A stretch of DNA of 64,000 bases from Sulfurimonas sp. Its GTDB lineage: Bacteria > Campylobacterota > Campylobacteria > Campylobacterales > Sulfurimonadaceae. The stretch's first letter is position 1. Every line of letters begins with the position of its first letter. The notes beneath the pieces were generated by a model, which was given only the letters and a program-made list of their open reading frames with translations, had not been told where the DNA came from and ran no database searches. The stretch spans positions 1-64,000 of the forward strand of contig JAQTZE010000003.1 of NCBI GenBank assembly GCA_028687935.1. Reading direction: 5' to 3'. A program made the translations under genes and the position numbers. Positions 15,641 to 25,159 of the stretch are shown here, one piece after another.

Positions 15641-17776
15641 ATGCCTAAAATATACCCTTATACCAAAGAACGTTCAGAGATAATGGCGCTCAATCGTTTA
15701 AATGCAAACGCACTTGCATATGCAACAAAATATAGCGGTGCAAAAATCTTAGATATAAATGAACATACTACAAAACTCCGACTCATCCACAAAGACCTTG
15801 GTTCACAAACAACGGCTATCTGTTTTAGTCAAGATGCAAAAATGATAGCTTTTGCCAATACAGATATTATTTATGTAGTAGATTTAGAGACGAAAGGCCT
15901 CATCAAAAATATAAAAATAGCAAACGAAAAAGTGGAATTACTGAGTTTTTGCTCCTCTTCTATGTATGTCATCGCTGGAACTGATCGCGGCAGAGTCTAT
16001 CAATACCGCTACAACAACTCAGCTGTCCTCTCGCGTTTGTGTTCCTTTCCCTATAAAACGCAAAGAACAAAAAGCAACTTTGTAAGCGCATTTGCTCTTC
16101 ATAACGATAAACTTGCTTGTTCGGGTCAAGGCGGTGCTCTCTTTGTTGTCGATATGAGTTCTAAGATCCAAAGAGAGGTTTTAATCGAACAAGGAAGCAG
16201 AATAGATGCACTCTGTTTTATAGATGAAAACAGAGTTATAAGTGCCAATGTTGATGGTGATGTGTATATCCACACTCTCAATAACTCCCAAGAAGCAAAA
16301 CGTATCGATGCTCCTTTTAAGAATATAAAGCACATAGTAAAAACACCCAATTCTGACTTTGTTATTTTAAGTGCTGAAACCAACTATGTCGCACTTTTAG
16401 ATATCAAAAGAGCTAAAATAGCCCATGCTAAATATATAGAATTTGAACAAAAGGTCAGCAAAATAACACTGCTTCACAACGAATATCTCTTCGTGGCACT
16501 TGCCGACTCTCAAATACTCAACGTCAAACTTCCTAATCGTGCACAGCTCAAAGAGCTTGTGATGAAGAATGCTCTATATGAAGCCTACAGAGTTATAGAG
16601 AGAGAACCGATTCTTCACGATACAATCGAGTATAAACTCTTAGAAAAACGCTACAAAGAGATCTATAAAGAGGCTCTGAGTGCACTGATGAATCAAAAGC
16701 CAGCTCTCGCTTTACAATGTGTTGCTCCGCTCAAAGGGATTCGTTCCAAAGAGCGTGAGATTAGTGATTTATTTAAGGCTTTTACACATTATGATCGGTT
16801 TAAAATACTCTATTTTGAAAAAAAATATGCGCTCTGCTTTTCTATGTGTTCAAAATATGAGCCACTCAAGCTAACGCCACTCTATGAAAAGGTCGAAGAA
16901 GCATGGCGCGATAGTTTTAAAAATGCCTACAGACATCTTTGTTTTGATGATATACAAAACGCAAAAGCACTCTTGCATGAGTATCTCACTGTCTTAGATA
17001 AACGCGAAATCATCAAGCTGCTCTTAGCTCAAGATAGTGATTTTATGAGTTTTTTACGTGCTGTAGAGGCGAATGACTTTCAGAGCGTCGATGAACTCAG
17101 CTATAAAAACAAAATATTTTTACAAGCCCCGACCTATATAAGCCTCAACCAGAGTATAGAAAAAAATATCAAAAAAATAGATCTTTTTATCAAACAAGGT
17201 GAGCTGCAAAAAGCGAAAGAGCATCTCAAACTCTTCAAAAATAGTGTGTTTATGCAAAAGGAACTGGAGAGACTTATCACAAGCCTAAACGCAATGATAC
17301 GACTACAAAATGCCTATAAAACGAATAATATCAAAACTTGCTATGAGATACTAGATACAAATAAAAGCTTAAACGCAAGCGAACTTGGGATACTTCTCAA
17401 CAAACGCTGGGCTTTACTTGTCAATGAGTGTGAAGAGTATGCGCTTGTTGGAGATGCAAAAAGTATCAAGTTGGCTTTGGCAAATCTTATTAGTATAAGC
17501 ACAAGAAAAGAAAAAATAGGAGACCTGCTGCGCGTTAGCTTTCAGTCAAAAATTAAAGCCTCACTTGCAGCCAAAAAATACACAAGTGCACACAATATTA
17601 TCTACTCATATATTGATATATTTGGCAACGATAATGAGCTGAGATCTTTGATGAAAACCTATGAGTATCTCTCTGCGCAAAAGCTTGCTATAACCCTTGA
17701 AAAAGGGGAGAAAACACCAAGAGATGCTTGGCTTGGTTCAGAACTTATTATGGAGTTTTCAAGAGCAGAATCCTAA
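15641..17776 (+). CDS. Large WD40-like / helical-repeat protein, unknown function
   Basis: 711 residues, cytoplasmic. The first about 310 residues read as beta-propeller blades (TTAICFSQDAKMIAFANTDIIYVVDL, then AFALHNDKLACSGQGGALFVVDM, then IDALCFIDENRVISANVDGDVYI). From about 320 the chain is highly helical, with repeated Tyr/Lys/Leu-rich segments like an alpha-solenoid or TPR region. Such propeller-solenoid proteins are usually scaffolds. No catalytic motif seen. An ATG at 15683 is a possible later start. It converges with fliI, which does not establish a flagellar role. Confidence 0.7.
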   Translation: MPKIYPYTKERSEIMALNRLNANALAYATKYSGAKILDINEHTTKLRLIHKDLGSQTTAICFSQDAKMIAFANTDIIYVVDLETKGLIKNIKIANEKVELLSFCSSSMYVIAGTDRGRVYQYRYNNSAVLSRLCSFPYKTQRTKSNFVSAFALHNDKLACSGQGGALFVVDMSSKIQREVLIEQGSRIDALCFIDENRVISANVDGDVYIHTLNNSQEAKRIDAPFKNIKHIVKTPNSDFVILSAETNYVALLDIKRAKIAHAKYIEFEQKVSKITLLHNEYLFVALADSQILNVKLPNRAQLKELVMKNALYEAYRVIEREPILHDTIEYKLLEKRYKEIYKEALSALMNQKPALALQCVAPLKGIRSKEREISDLFKAFTHYDRFKILYFEKKYALCFSMCSKYEPLKLTPLYEKVEEAWRDSFKNAYRHLCFDDIQNAKALLHEYLTVLDKREIIKLLLAQDSDFMSFLRAVEANDFQSVDELSYKNKIFLQAPTYISLNQSIEKNIKKIDLFIKQGELQKAKEHLKLFKNSVFMQKELERLITSLNAMIRLQNAYKTNNIKTCYEILDTNKSLNASELGILLNKRWALLVNECEEYALVGDAKSIKLALANLISISTRKEKIGDLLRVSFQSKIKASLAAKKYTSAHNIIYSYIDIFGNDNELRSLMKTYEYLSAQKLAITLEKGEKTPRDAWLGSELIMEFSRAES

Positions 17777-17798
17777 AATCCTATCGTTTGATAGACTT

Positions 17799-19103
17799 TT
17801 ATTGCATTATTTCAATAAGGGTGTTGACGGCATCCTCAAAAGGGACCTCCATCGTGGATTTTTGCGTTAAAAACGCTTCCATATCCACTTTCTTGGCAAT
17901 AGCCTTATCAAGCTCTTGATCGCTCCCTTTTGTGTAAGCGCCAATACGAATCAGCACTTCATTTTCTTTGAGCAGAGTATGATAGCGTCTAAACTTCATC
18001 ACTGCGTTTAAGTGCTCATCACTGATAAGATCATTCATAACCCTTGATGCAGAGTTAAGCACATGAATAGGCGGATAGATACCAAAATCTGTCAATTCTC
18101 GAGATAAAACAATATGACCATCTAAAATAGAACGCGACTGATCCGCAATAGGATCACTCATATCATCACCCTCTATAAGAACCGTAAAAAAGGCTGTGAT
18201 AGAGCCTTTTCCGTCCTCTTTACCAGCTCGTTCCATCAACTGTGGCAATAGTGTCAAAGAAGAGGGCGGATAACCTTTTGAGGTTGGTGGCTCACCAAGA
18301 GCTAGACCGATTTCTCGTTGTGCCATCGCAAAACGTGTGACGGAATCCATGATAAAAAGAACATCAAGTCCTTGATCTTTAAAATACTCTGCCACACTCA
18401 TCGCAGCAAAAGCGCCGTATTTTCGCATTAGCGGAGAGTCATCACTTGTTGCAACGATAATCACAGTATTTTCGAGATTGCCACCAAGGTTCTTTTGTAT
18501 AAACTCAGGAACCTCACGACCACGCTCGCCAATAAGGGCTACAACTTTGATGGGAGCATCGGCACCTCGGACGATCATCCCCATGAGCGTCGATTTTCCC
18601 ACTCCACTTCCTGCAAAAATACCAAGCTTTTGCCCTTTTCCACATGTCAAAAGTCCATCGATACTTTTGATACCCACACTAAAAACTTCATCGATCATAC
18701 CGCGTTTCATCGGGGCTATTGGCATTTTTATGATTGGAGAGAGTTTGGTATTATTGACACTGCCTTTGCCATCTATTGGGTGCATAAAGGGGTTGACAAC
18801 CCGTCCAAGCAGTGCTTCTCCCACTGGAATATTTAACCCAGTTGAGTCAAGAAAGACCCTATCGCCAGAGCAAAAACCCTCTACAAAACTAAAAGGAGTG
18901 ATAAAAAATGTAGCGCCATCTATCTCGGTCACCATACCGATAGTCTCTTGGGCAGTTGCGTTTGATACTATCTTTACCATATCACTGATACTGACTTTAA
19001 GACCTGTTGCAGTGACGATGGTTGCGTTTATCTTGACAACCTCTCCAAAGGCTACGGAATAATCTTTGGAGGAGAGTTTTTCTTTGAGTGATTTGAGAGG
19101 CAT
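17799..19103 (-). CDS. fliI: Flagellum-specific ATPase FliI
   Basis: 434 residues, the ATPase of the flagellar type III export apparatus. Walker A is GIFAGSGVGKSTLMGMI, followed by ALIGERGREVPEF, Walker B VLFIMDSVTRFA and the F1-like YPPSSLTLLPQLMERAG. Last gene of the leftward operon rsmA-rnj-folE-fliI, 11 bases after folE, far from the flagellar hook cluster at 56-61 kb. Confidence 0.93.
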   Translation of the reverse strand: MPLKSLKEKLSSKDYSVAFGEVVKINATIVTATGLKVSISDMVKIVSNATAQETIGMVTEIDGATFFITPFSFVEGFCSGDRVFLDSTGLNIPVGEALLGRVVNPFMHPIDGKGSVNNTKLSPIIKMPIAPMKRGMIDEVFSVGIKSIDGLLTCGKGQKLGIFAGSGVGKSTLMGMIVRGADAPIKVVALIGERGREVPEFIQKNLGGNLENTVIIVATSDDSPLMRKYGAFAAMSVAEYFKDQGLDVLFIMDSVTRFAMAQREIGLALGEPPTSKGYPPSSLTLLPQLMERAGKEDGKGSITAFFTVLIEGDDMSDPIADQSRSILDGHIVLSRELTDFGIYPPIHVLNSASRVMNDLISDEHLNAVMKFRRYHTLLKENEVLIRIGAYTKGSDQELDKAIAKKVDMEAFLTQKSTMEVPFEDAVNTLIEIMQ

Positions 19104-19114
19104 TTCAGGAGTGC

Positions 19115-19696
19115 CTAGTATCTCGTCCCGGTTGGGGAGTTGATGAGGGAGAAGAATTCACTTCTTGTTTTTTCGTCTTTTTTGAAAAGACCGCGAAGCG
19201 CTGAGGATGTAGTCGTAGAGTTAATTTTTTCAACCCCTCGCATCTCCATACACATATGGCGCGCTTGTATGACAACTGCGACACCTTTTGGCTCTATCGT
19301 GCTCATGATGGCATCAGCAATCTGCTCTGTAAGTTGCTCTTGTATCTGCATACGACGGGCAAAAACATTGACCACACGAGGTATTTTTGAAAGCCCTACA
19401 ACTTTACCATTTGGGATGTATGCCACATGCACACGTCCTATAATAGGCAAAAGGTGATGTTCACATGTCGAATAGAACTCGATATCTTTGATAAGCACCA
19501 TCTCATCATTGCTGCTTGTAAAAAGTGCCTTCTCTAAAATCTCTTTTGGATTTTCTTTGTAGCCTCCGAATATAAATTCGTAAGCTTTTCTCACACGCTT
19601 TGGAGTCTCCAAAAGCCCTTCTCGCTCAGGATTTTCTCCAACATGCAGCATCATCTCTTTTACTGCGTTTTCAAAGTCCAAATCTTCTTTTTTCAC
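19115..19696 (-). CDS. folE: GTP cyclohydrolase I
   Basis: 193 residues. It makes dihydroneopterin triphosphate from GTP, the entry to folate and, through 6-carboxytetrahydropterin, queuosine synthesis. Zinc and active-site residues lie in [22 protein letters not shown] and [12 protein letters not shown]. Start 12 bases downstream of rnj in the same operon. Confidence 0.94.
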   Translation of the reverse strand: MKKEDLDFENAVKEMMLHVGENPEREGLLETPKRVRKAYEFIFGGYKENPKEILEKALFTSSNDEMVLIKDIEFYSTCEHHLLPIIGRVHVAYIPNGKVVGLSKIPRVVNVFARRMQIQEQLTEQIADAIMSTIEPKGVAVVIQARHMCMEMRGVEKINSTTTSSALRGLFKKDEKTRSEFFSLINSPTGTRY

Positions 19697-19708
19697 ACTC
19701 TGTCCTTT

Positions 19709-21685
19709 TTATGATACAAATACGTGAGGTACAATCAAAGGATATTTTTTCATTTTTCTATAAATATGTTTTCTCACAACTTGGCGAAGATCATTTTCTA
19801 AGGCTCTTGGGTTTTCTATCATTCCCTCTTTGAGGTGAATTAAGAAGTGCTCCAAGATCTCTTCCATCTCTTTGGCAAATGCTTTATCTTTTCTATCTGC
19901 TACAAGACCAAAAGTAGTCACTTTAGGTTTATCTATCATTTTCGAGTGTTTTCCATCAACTTGAGCAACAATCATAACGATACCGTCAGTCGCTAGTTTT
20001 TGGCGATCAAGAACGATATCATCTTCGATTTGGTGGTTGTTTTGGTTATCGATATACGTTTTACCAGTTTTAACTGTTTTTACTTTTCTCATGTATTTTG
20101 GTGCAACTTCGATCTGCTCACCATCTGTCATAAGAAGGATATTTCTCTCAGGAATACCACACATCATACCTGTCTCTTTGTGCTTCATAACATGGTTGTA
20201 TTCACCGTGTATTGGCAAGAAGAATTTAGGATTTACTAAACGCAGCATCAGTTTTTGCTCTTCCATAGAAGCGTGACCTGAAACGTGGATATCTCTATCA
20301 GTTGCAACTCTTGCACCTGCGCGCTGTAAGTGATTTAACATTCCAGAGATTGAAGCTTCATTTCCAGGAATCGCACGAGAAGAGAGTACGACAAGGTCTG
20401 TTGGTTTGATCTTGATATGTCTGTGCTCGCCTATTGACATTCTAAAGAGTGCAGAGTTTGGCTCACCTTGTGAACCTGTTGTCACGATAAGGACTTCTTT
20501 GTCATTACAGTGTGCGACTTCTTCTGCATCAATAAATATATTTTTAGGAAATTTCAGATAATCATATTGCATCGCAACTTCAAGATTTCTCTCCATAGAA
20601 CGACCGATCACACACACTTTACGGCCATATTTGATACCGTACTGAATTGCTTGCTGTACGCGGTGGATGTTTGAGCTAAATGTTGAGAGCAATACTCTTC
20701 CTTCTGCTTTTGAGAAGATACGGTCAAACGCAGGAGCAACACTGAGCTCTGAAGGCGTTGCAACTGTGTTATAAGAGTTCGTAGAGTCACTCAAAAGACA
20801 TAAAACACCTTTCTCACCATAAGCTGCAAGTCTGTGTAAGTCTGCTGTATAGCCATCTACTGGAGTGTAATCTATCTTGAAGTCACCCGTATGGATAATA
20901 GTTCCAGCATCCGTTGTAATCGCCACCGAAGAAGAGTCAATGATAGAGTGCGTCATATGCATCCACTCAACTTCAAAATCATTTCCGATTTTATAGACAA
21001 CTCTTTTTTCAATAGGATTGAAATGTTTTCTGTGCTCTGCGATATGGTGTTCGTCAAACTTGTTACCAATCATCGCAAGAGGAAGTGGCGTACCATAAAT
21101 AGGGAACTGCATCTCTTTGAAAAGATATGGCATTGCACCAATATGATCTTCGTGAGCGTGTGTAATAATTACGGCGACAATCTTATGTTTGATCTCACGT
21201 AAGTAAGTAAAATCAGGAATAAGAATATCAACACCGTGCATATCTTCATCAGGGAAGCTCATACCAACGTCGATAAGGATTGCCTCTTTTTCTGTTTCAA
21301 AAACAGCGATGTTTCCACCGATCTCACCGAGACCACCAAGTGGCGTGATACGTACTTTTGCGTTTGAATTAAGATCTAATTTGTAATGAGGATTAAGTCT
21401 TTGTTTGTGTGCTTCTTGATTTTTTACAACAAATTCTTTGAGGGTTTCATCAATTGGTGCACTTTGACGGCGATTACGGTTTTTGCCGCCATTTTTATTG
21501 CGGTTTGCACTGTTTGCATTCGGGTTTGCGTTTGCATTAGGGTTTGCAGGTCTTGCATTTGGCGCTTTATCGCCTTCTGCTCTTGGTGTATTTGGCTTTG
21601 GTCTATTATTTGGTCTTCTATTATTTGGTTTGCGATTAGCTACGGGAGCACTATTCTCTTGTGTCCCTTGATTCTCTTCTGTCAT
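19709..21685 (-). CDS. rnj: Ribonuclease J
   Basis: 658 residues. A metallo-beta-lactamase/beta-CASP nuclease that degrades and matures RNA. The N-terminal about 75 residues are a low-complexity Asn/Pro/Arg/Ala-rich arm (e.g. NANANPNANSAN), as in Helicobacter RNase J, where such an arm is present. The core starts RITPLGGLGEIGGN; the metal site is HAHEDHIG, with VIHTGDFK-like HTGDFKID and GHASMEEQ further on. The first 35 bases overlap the end of rsmA. Confidence 0.93.
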   Translation of the reverse strand: MTEENQGTQENSAPVANRKPNNRRPNNRPKPNTPRAEGDKAPNARPANPNANANPNANSANRNKNGGKNRNRRQSAPIDETLKEFVVKNQEAHKQRLNPHYKLDLNSNAKVRITPLGGLGEIGGNIAVFETEKEAILIDVGMSFPDEDMHGVDILIPDFTYLREIKHKIVAVIITHAHEDHIGAMPYLFKEMQFPIYGTPLPLAMIGNKFDEHHIAEHRKHFNPIEKRVVYKIGNDFEVEWMHMTHSIIDSSSVAITTDAGTIIHTGDFKIDYTPVDGYTADLHRLAAYGEKGVLCLLSDSTNSYNTVATPSELSVAPAFDRIFSKAEGRVLLSTFSSNIHRVQQAIQYGIKYGRKVCVIGRSMERNLEVAMQYDYLKFPKNIFIDAEEVAHCNDKEVLIVTTGSQGEPNSALFRMSIGEHRHIKIKPTDLVVLSSRAIPGNEASISGMLNHLQRAGARVATDRDIHVSGHASMEEQKLMLRLVNPKFFLPIHGEYNHVMKHKETGMMCGIPERNILLMTDGEQIEVAPKYMRKVKTVKTGKTYIDNQNNHQIEDDIVLDRQKLATDGIVMIVAQVDGKHSKMIDKPKVTTFGLVADRKDKAFAKEMEEILEHFLIHLKEGMIENPRALENDLRQVVRKHIYRKMKKYPLIVPHVFVS

Positions 21686-22469
21686 CCAAACTCCTTTGTA
21701 TTTTTTTATAGAGTTGGTGATAGTCTCCGGTTGCGACTTGATGAGGGCGTATCGTTAATGTAAGTTTTAATTCTTCAAACACTTCTAGAAGGGAGTTTTT
21801 GTCATATTTTGAAGAGAGATTTTTCATAAGTGTCTTTCGAGGCTGCGTAAATGCAACTCTAAGCATATCCTCGAAACCTTTATCACTTCTATCACTTCTT
21901 TTTTCTATGAGAAAAACCGCAGAATCAACCTTTGGCTGGGGATCAAACGCAGTCGGGGGAACTTTAACAATAATGCTAGAGTCCCCTACACTTTGAGTTA
22001 TGATACTCAAAGATCCAAAATCGCTGTCACCCGAATCAGCACAAAACTTCTCTGCTACTTCAAGTTGTACCATTACAAGCATATTTTTACACATTGGATC
22101 TGCGAGTGCTTTTAATATGATGTTTGTTGCTATATAATAGGGCAAGTTTGCCACTAAATCATACGGCTCATCAATCAGGCTACTCTGCCAAGCTTCTAAA
22201 ACATCTCCACAGTGGATGTGGAGTCGCTTGGTGGCGATCTCTTCTTTAAATGTGCTTTGCAATAGTTTACATAAATCGGTATCGACCTCAAAAGCTTCCA
22301 CACTTTTGACATCAACTAAAAATTTAGTTAAATCACCTAAGCCAGGCCCAATTTCAACGATTTTATTCTCATTTTTGGGCATCGCTTCGACGATTTTGCG
22401 CAAAACTCTTTCGTCTTGGAGAAAGTTCTGTCCGTACTTCTTTTTTGCTACTACACTGTGTTTTTTCAT
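21651..22469 (-). CDS. rsmA: 16S rRNA dimethyladenosine transferase RsmA (KsgA)
   Basis: 272 residues from the ATG at 22469. It dimethylates two adenosines in helix 45 of 16S rRNA. Motifs: KKYGQNFLQDERV, VEIGPGLGDLTKFL, and NLPYYIATNII (NLPY of N6-adenine methylases). The 22 residues encoded upstream in frame do not resemble the family, so MKKHSVVAKKKYGQNF is taken as the N-terminus. It opens the operon and runs 35 bases into rnj. Confidence 0.9.
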   Translation of the reverse strand: MKKHSVVAKKKYGQNFLQDERVLRKIVEAMPKNENKIVEIGPGLGDLTKFLVDVKSVEAFEVDTDLCKLLQSTFKEEIATKRLHIHCGDVLEAWQSSLIDEPYDLVANLPYYIATNIILKALADPMCKNMLVMVQLEVAEKFCADSGDSDFGSLSIITQSVGDSSIIVKVPPTAFDPQPKVDSAVFLIEKRSDRSDKGFEDMLRVAFTQPRKTLMKNLSSKYDKNSLLEVFEELKLTLTIRPHQVATGDYHQLYKKIQRSLDDRRESRDTRE

Positions 22470-22643
22470 AAACACGAGTGTAGTGTAATATTCCTTACAA
22501 TAAGGTAACATTTTTATAAGATTGTAGAAGTTCATAATTTTGACGTGAAAAAATTTATTTTAACTTTCTATATTCTCCCCCTCTCAAGAAATCTTTTTTT
22601 TTGCAAATGATGTATTGATATTTTTAACTCAACGAAAAAGAGC

Positions 22644-22679
22644 AACACTTTATGCTTGCAAAAAAAAACTAAAAGTGTT
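22644..22679. promoter_or_regulatory. Inverted repeat upstream of orf22717
   Basis: AACACTTT and AAAGTGTT, perfect 8-base arms around a 20-base A-rich centre that includes an A9 run, 37 bases before the gene. It could be an operator overlapping the promoter. A T9 run lies just upstream near 22606. Confidence 0.3.
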
Positions 22680-22716
22680 ATTATATGATTTAATCTAACT
22701 AAAAAAGGATAGAGCC

Positions 22717-23865
22717 ATGTTAAGAAAAATAGTAGCAGCTTTATGTTTAGTCATCGCGGTCGCTGCACTCCAAGCACACGATAAAAAGTCTCCTGAAAAA
22801 CAAAGTGAAGATCATCTACTTTCTATAACAACAAACAAAAATATAGTAGTAGCGTTTGATCTGCCAATCATGGAAGATTCACTCGATCGAAGAACGGTCG
22901 AATTAAAGCAACACCATCATAAACGCATTGATGGGAAAGTGACAGTTGAAAATACTAAAAACTTAGTTTTTACTCCAAACGATCCACTTGAAAAAGGGGA
23001 GTACACACTCTTTGTCAAACCTGTAGAACTAAAAAAATGTAAACAGACTCTCAACTGGTTTGAAAGATGGTTTAAAAAAGATAGATGTGTAGTAATGAGT
23101 AAACCTATTCATCATAAATTTCACATAGAAACATCGCAACCAAAGATACTCTCTCTTGACTTTAACCAAACCACCATAGAGCTCAAAGAAGATACACAAA
23201 CTCCACTTAAGCTCTATGCGCACTACGATGATAATACTACCTCGCAGATAACTTCAAATATAGAATGGAGTATAGGAGATGAGTCGATTATAGAGATGAA
23301 AGATACAAACCTCACAGCTTTACAAGAGGGAACTACAACTCTTCAAGCTAGCTACAATGGAGTACAATCATCACAAATATCTGTAACGGTATATAAAGAA
23401 GTAAACGGTCATATACTCCCACCCAAACCAGATGAAACGCTTAACAACTCTACACTCTTAGGTATAGATGTGAACAACAACGGTGTTAGAGATGATGTAG
23501 AGCGATGGATATTTTTAGAGATGAAGATCTATAACGGGTATGAGAAGATAGAACAGGCTATTGCGATGCAACAAGCAAAAGCCTATCAAATGGCATTGGC
23601 AGATCCTGCAAATACTGATGATAAACCAACTAAGGCGATTACTGCTGGTCTTGAATGTTGGGAATGGTATAGCTATTCTAAGCAACTACCATTTAATGAT
23701 GGTATCTGGGATTATATGAATGCAATAAGTGATAAATGTTTCAACACAAGAGAGCGTTTAAAAACTTACTTACAATATGATGCTAGTTTAAGCGGGAGAG
23801 TTTTTACATCTACACCAACACTGCAAACAAAATCTCAGTGCGAAACTGATATAGATGGTCTTTAG
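22717..23865 (+). CDS. Secreted protein with Ig-like folds and a calcium-loop motif
   Basis: 382 residues with a signal peptide of about 20 residues (VAALQAHD). Residues about 35-100 look like a Big_5/SbsA Ig-like fold (IVVAFDLPI ... LVFTPNDPLEKGEYTLFV); about 155-225 like a Big_2 (BID) fold (TTIELKEDTQTPLKLYAHYDDNTTSQI ... ISVTVY). Then comes GIDVNNNGVRDDVERW, a thrombospondin-3/dockerin-like calcium loop. Three to four Cys lie in the C-terminal part. Nine bases separate its stop from the GTG/ATG of the hydrolase gene. Function unknown; a surface or partner role for the hydrolase is inferred. Confidence 0.6.
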   Translation: MLRKIVAALCLVIAVAALQAHDKKSPEKQSEDHLLSITTNKNIVVAFDLPIMEDSLDRRTVELKQHHHKRIDGKVTVENTKNLVFTPNDPLEKGEYTLFVKPVELKKCKQTLNWFERWFKKDRCVVMSKPIHHKFHIETSQPKILSLDFNQTTIELKEDTQTPLKLYAHYDDNTTSQITSNIEWSIGDESIIEMKDTNLTALQEGTTTLQASYNGVQSSQISVTVYKEVNGHILPPKPDETLNNSTLLGIDVNNNGVRDDVERWIFLEMKIYNGYEKIEQAIAMQQAKAYQMALADPANTDDKPTKAITAGLECWEWYSYSKQLPFNDGIWDYMNAISDKCFNTRERLKTYLQYDASLSGRVFTSTPTLQTKSQCETDIDGL

Positions 23866-23876
23866 GAGATAGAGTG

Positions 23877-25022
23877 ATGAAAAAGATAATAATTTTACTT
23901 ACTTTAACTCTTACACTCTTTGCAAGTGATGCATGTAAACTGGATATTTACTTTGGGAATGGGGTTTGGAATACTAGACCACAAGCTGAAGCATCAAAAT
24001 TAAAGCTTAAAAAATTTATGCGAGATCACAATCCAGATCGCTTCCCAATCGCCGAAGAGGGTACAACTTATAGCTTTAAACTTGCCTATAACAAAGGTGA
24101 CAATTGGGATGTTGATGATTTGTTGGAGACCTTTTGGCAGTTACATGAGAGCGGGCAGATTGGAGACTTTTACTTTGGATTTATAACACGAATTATGGAT
24201 GCAGCTAATGTTTTAACATTAGAAGAAGGTAACTATAGATCAAGAATGGCAGCTATAGCTGCACAAGCTTTTGCAAATACGCAGGAGATACTACAACTCT
24301 ATAGAAATGAAAGTTTCTCGAACAATAACAATGTTTTACTAGTTGCACACTCTCAAGGCAATCTCTTTGCAAATGATGTATATGGTCTTTTAACTGACGA
24401 TGAAAAAAAGAGGTTTCAAGTAGTTGGTGTTGGTGTCCCTGCTGATCATGTAGTAACTGGGAATAATTATGTAACATTTACATTTGATCCAATTATACAA
24501 CCAATACCAAATAGTTTACCTGCAAATGTCAGTGGATTTGGCCATACATTTGTACCCTCTTATCTTGATGCAGCCAATGCAGATGCAGCAACCGCTATAG
24601 CTGCACATATCAATAATAAAGTTAATCTCTTAGATCAGAATGTTTGTACTCAATATAAACATTTCAGATGGATAGGCTATATGTGCCCATCAAAAAGTGA
24701 TACTGATTTGGAAGTAAATATTTATGGATCAAAAGTTATTAATGCTTATGGTGTTACGCAAGAAGAACTAGTTACGAGCGATTCAAAAGTTCGTGTAGCT
24801 CTAAATGCGCAGGGGCAATGTCCATTGCAAAAAGACGATTATCGTACTAGCGTAAGTCGTTATGATAAAAATGGATGCATGGCGTATACCTTTGACGATA
24901 CTGCTGGAGGTTATCACTCACTTGATTATATTGCAGGGCAAACATATGAAAATGCCTATACTTGCAGCACTTATGAAATGTCTAGTGAGGTGAATCAAAA
25001 GTTAAAAGCTTTAGAAGAGTAA
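23877..25022 (+). CDS. Secreted lipase-like alpha/beta-hydrolase
   Basis: 381 residues with a signal peptide (LTLTLFASDA). VLLVAHSQGNLFAND carries the nucleophile elbow A-H-S-Q-G, typical of lipases and esterases. Acidic and His partners may be the Asp in FTFDPIIQ and the His in FGHTFVPSYLDA; this is inference. Six or more Cys in the last 130 residues suggest disulfides outside the cytoplasm. ATG 23877 is preferred over GTG 23874 given AGGAG at 23864. Substrate unknown. Confidence 0.6.
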   Translation: MKKIIILLTLTLTLFASDACKLDIYFGNGVWNTRPQAEASKLKLKKFMRDHNPDRFPIAEEGTTYSFKLAYNKGDNWDVDDLLETFWQLHESGQIGDFYFGFITRIMDAANVLTLEEGNYRSRMAAIAAQAFANTQEILQLYRNESFSNNNNVLLVAHSQGNLFANDVYGLLTDDEKKRFQVVGVGVPADHVVTGNNYVTFTFDPIIQPIPNSLPANVSGFGHTFVPSYLDAANADAATAIAAHINNKVNLLDQNVCTQYKHFRWIGYMCPSKSDTDLEVNIYGSKVINAYGVTQEELVTSDSKVRVALNAQGQCPLQKDDYRTSVSRYDKNGCMAYTFDDTAGGYHSLDYIAGQTYENAYTCSTYEMSSEVNQKLKALEE

Positions 25023-25063
25023 AAACGTATAAGAAGAGATTTTGAAGAAGTCGAGTATCTCAC

Positions 25064-25086
25064 ATGCGGTTTTGGTATAACCGCAT
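25064..25086. terminator. Hairpin between convergent genes
   Basis: ATGCGGTT / AACCGCAT, an 8-bp perfect stem with a 7-base loop, 42 bases after the hydrolase stop. Confidence 0.55.
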
Positions 25087-25120
25087 ACGAGAAGAGTGAA
25101 GATATCACATAGAACATCAA

Positions 25121-25142
25121 GCCCTTTATTGTGTGAAAGGGC
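25121..25142 (-). terminator. Hairpin 3' of the DUF420 gene
   Basis: GCCCTTT / AAAGGGC, 7-bp perfect stem, 18 bases beyond the end of the leftward DUF420 gene. Confidence 0.5.
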
Positions 25143-25159
25143 AGAGACTTTTCAAGAGC

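Noticed and set aside
21386..21763. 125-codon plus-strand frame opposite the rnj N-terminus
   Set aside because: Its Ile/Cys/Phe-rich product is the complement of the Asn/Arg-rich low-complexity arm of RNase J.
22600..22672. T9 and A9 runs as phase-variable tracts
   Set aside because: Both are in an AT-rich spacer outside coding sequence, and runs of this length are expected by chance at this base composition.
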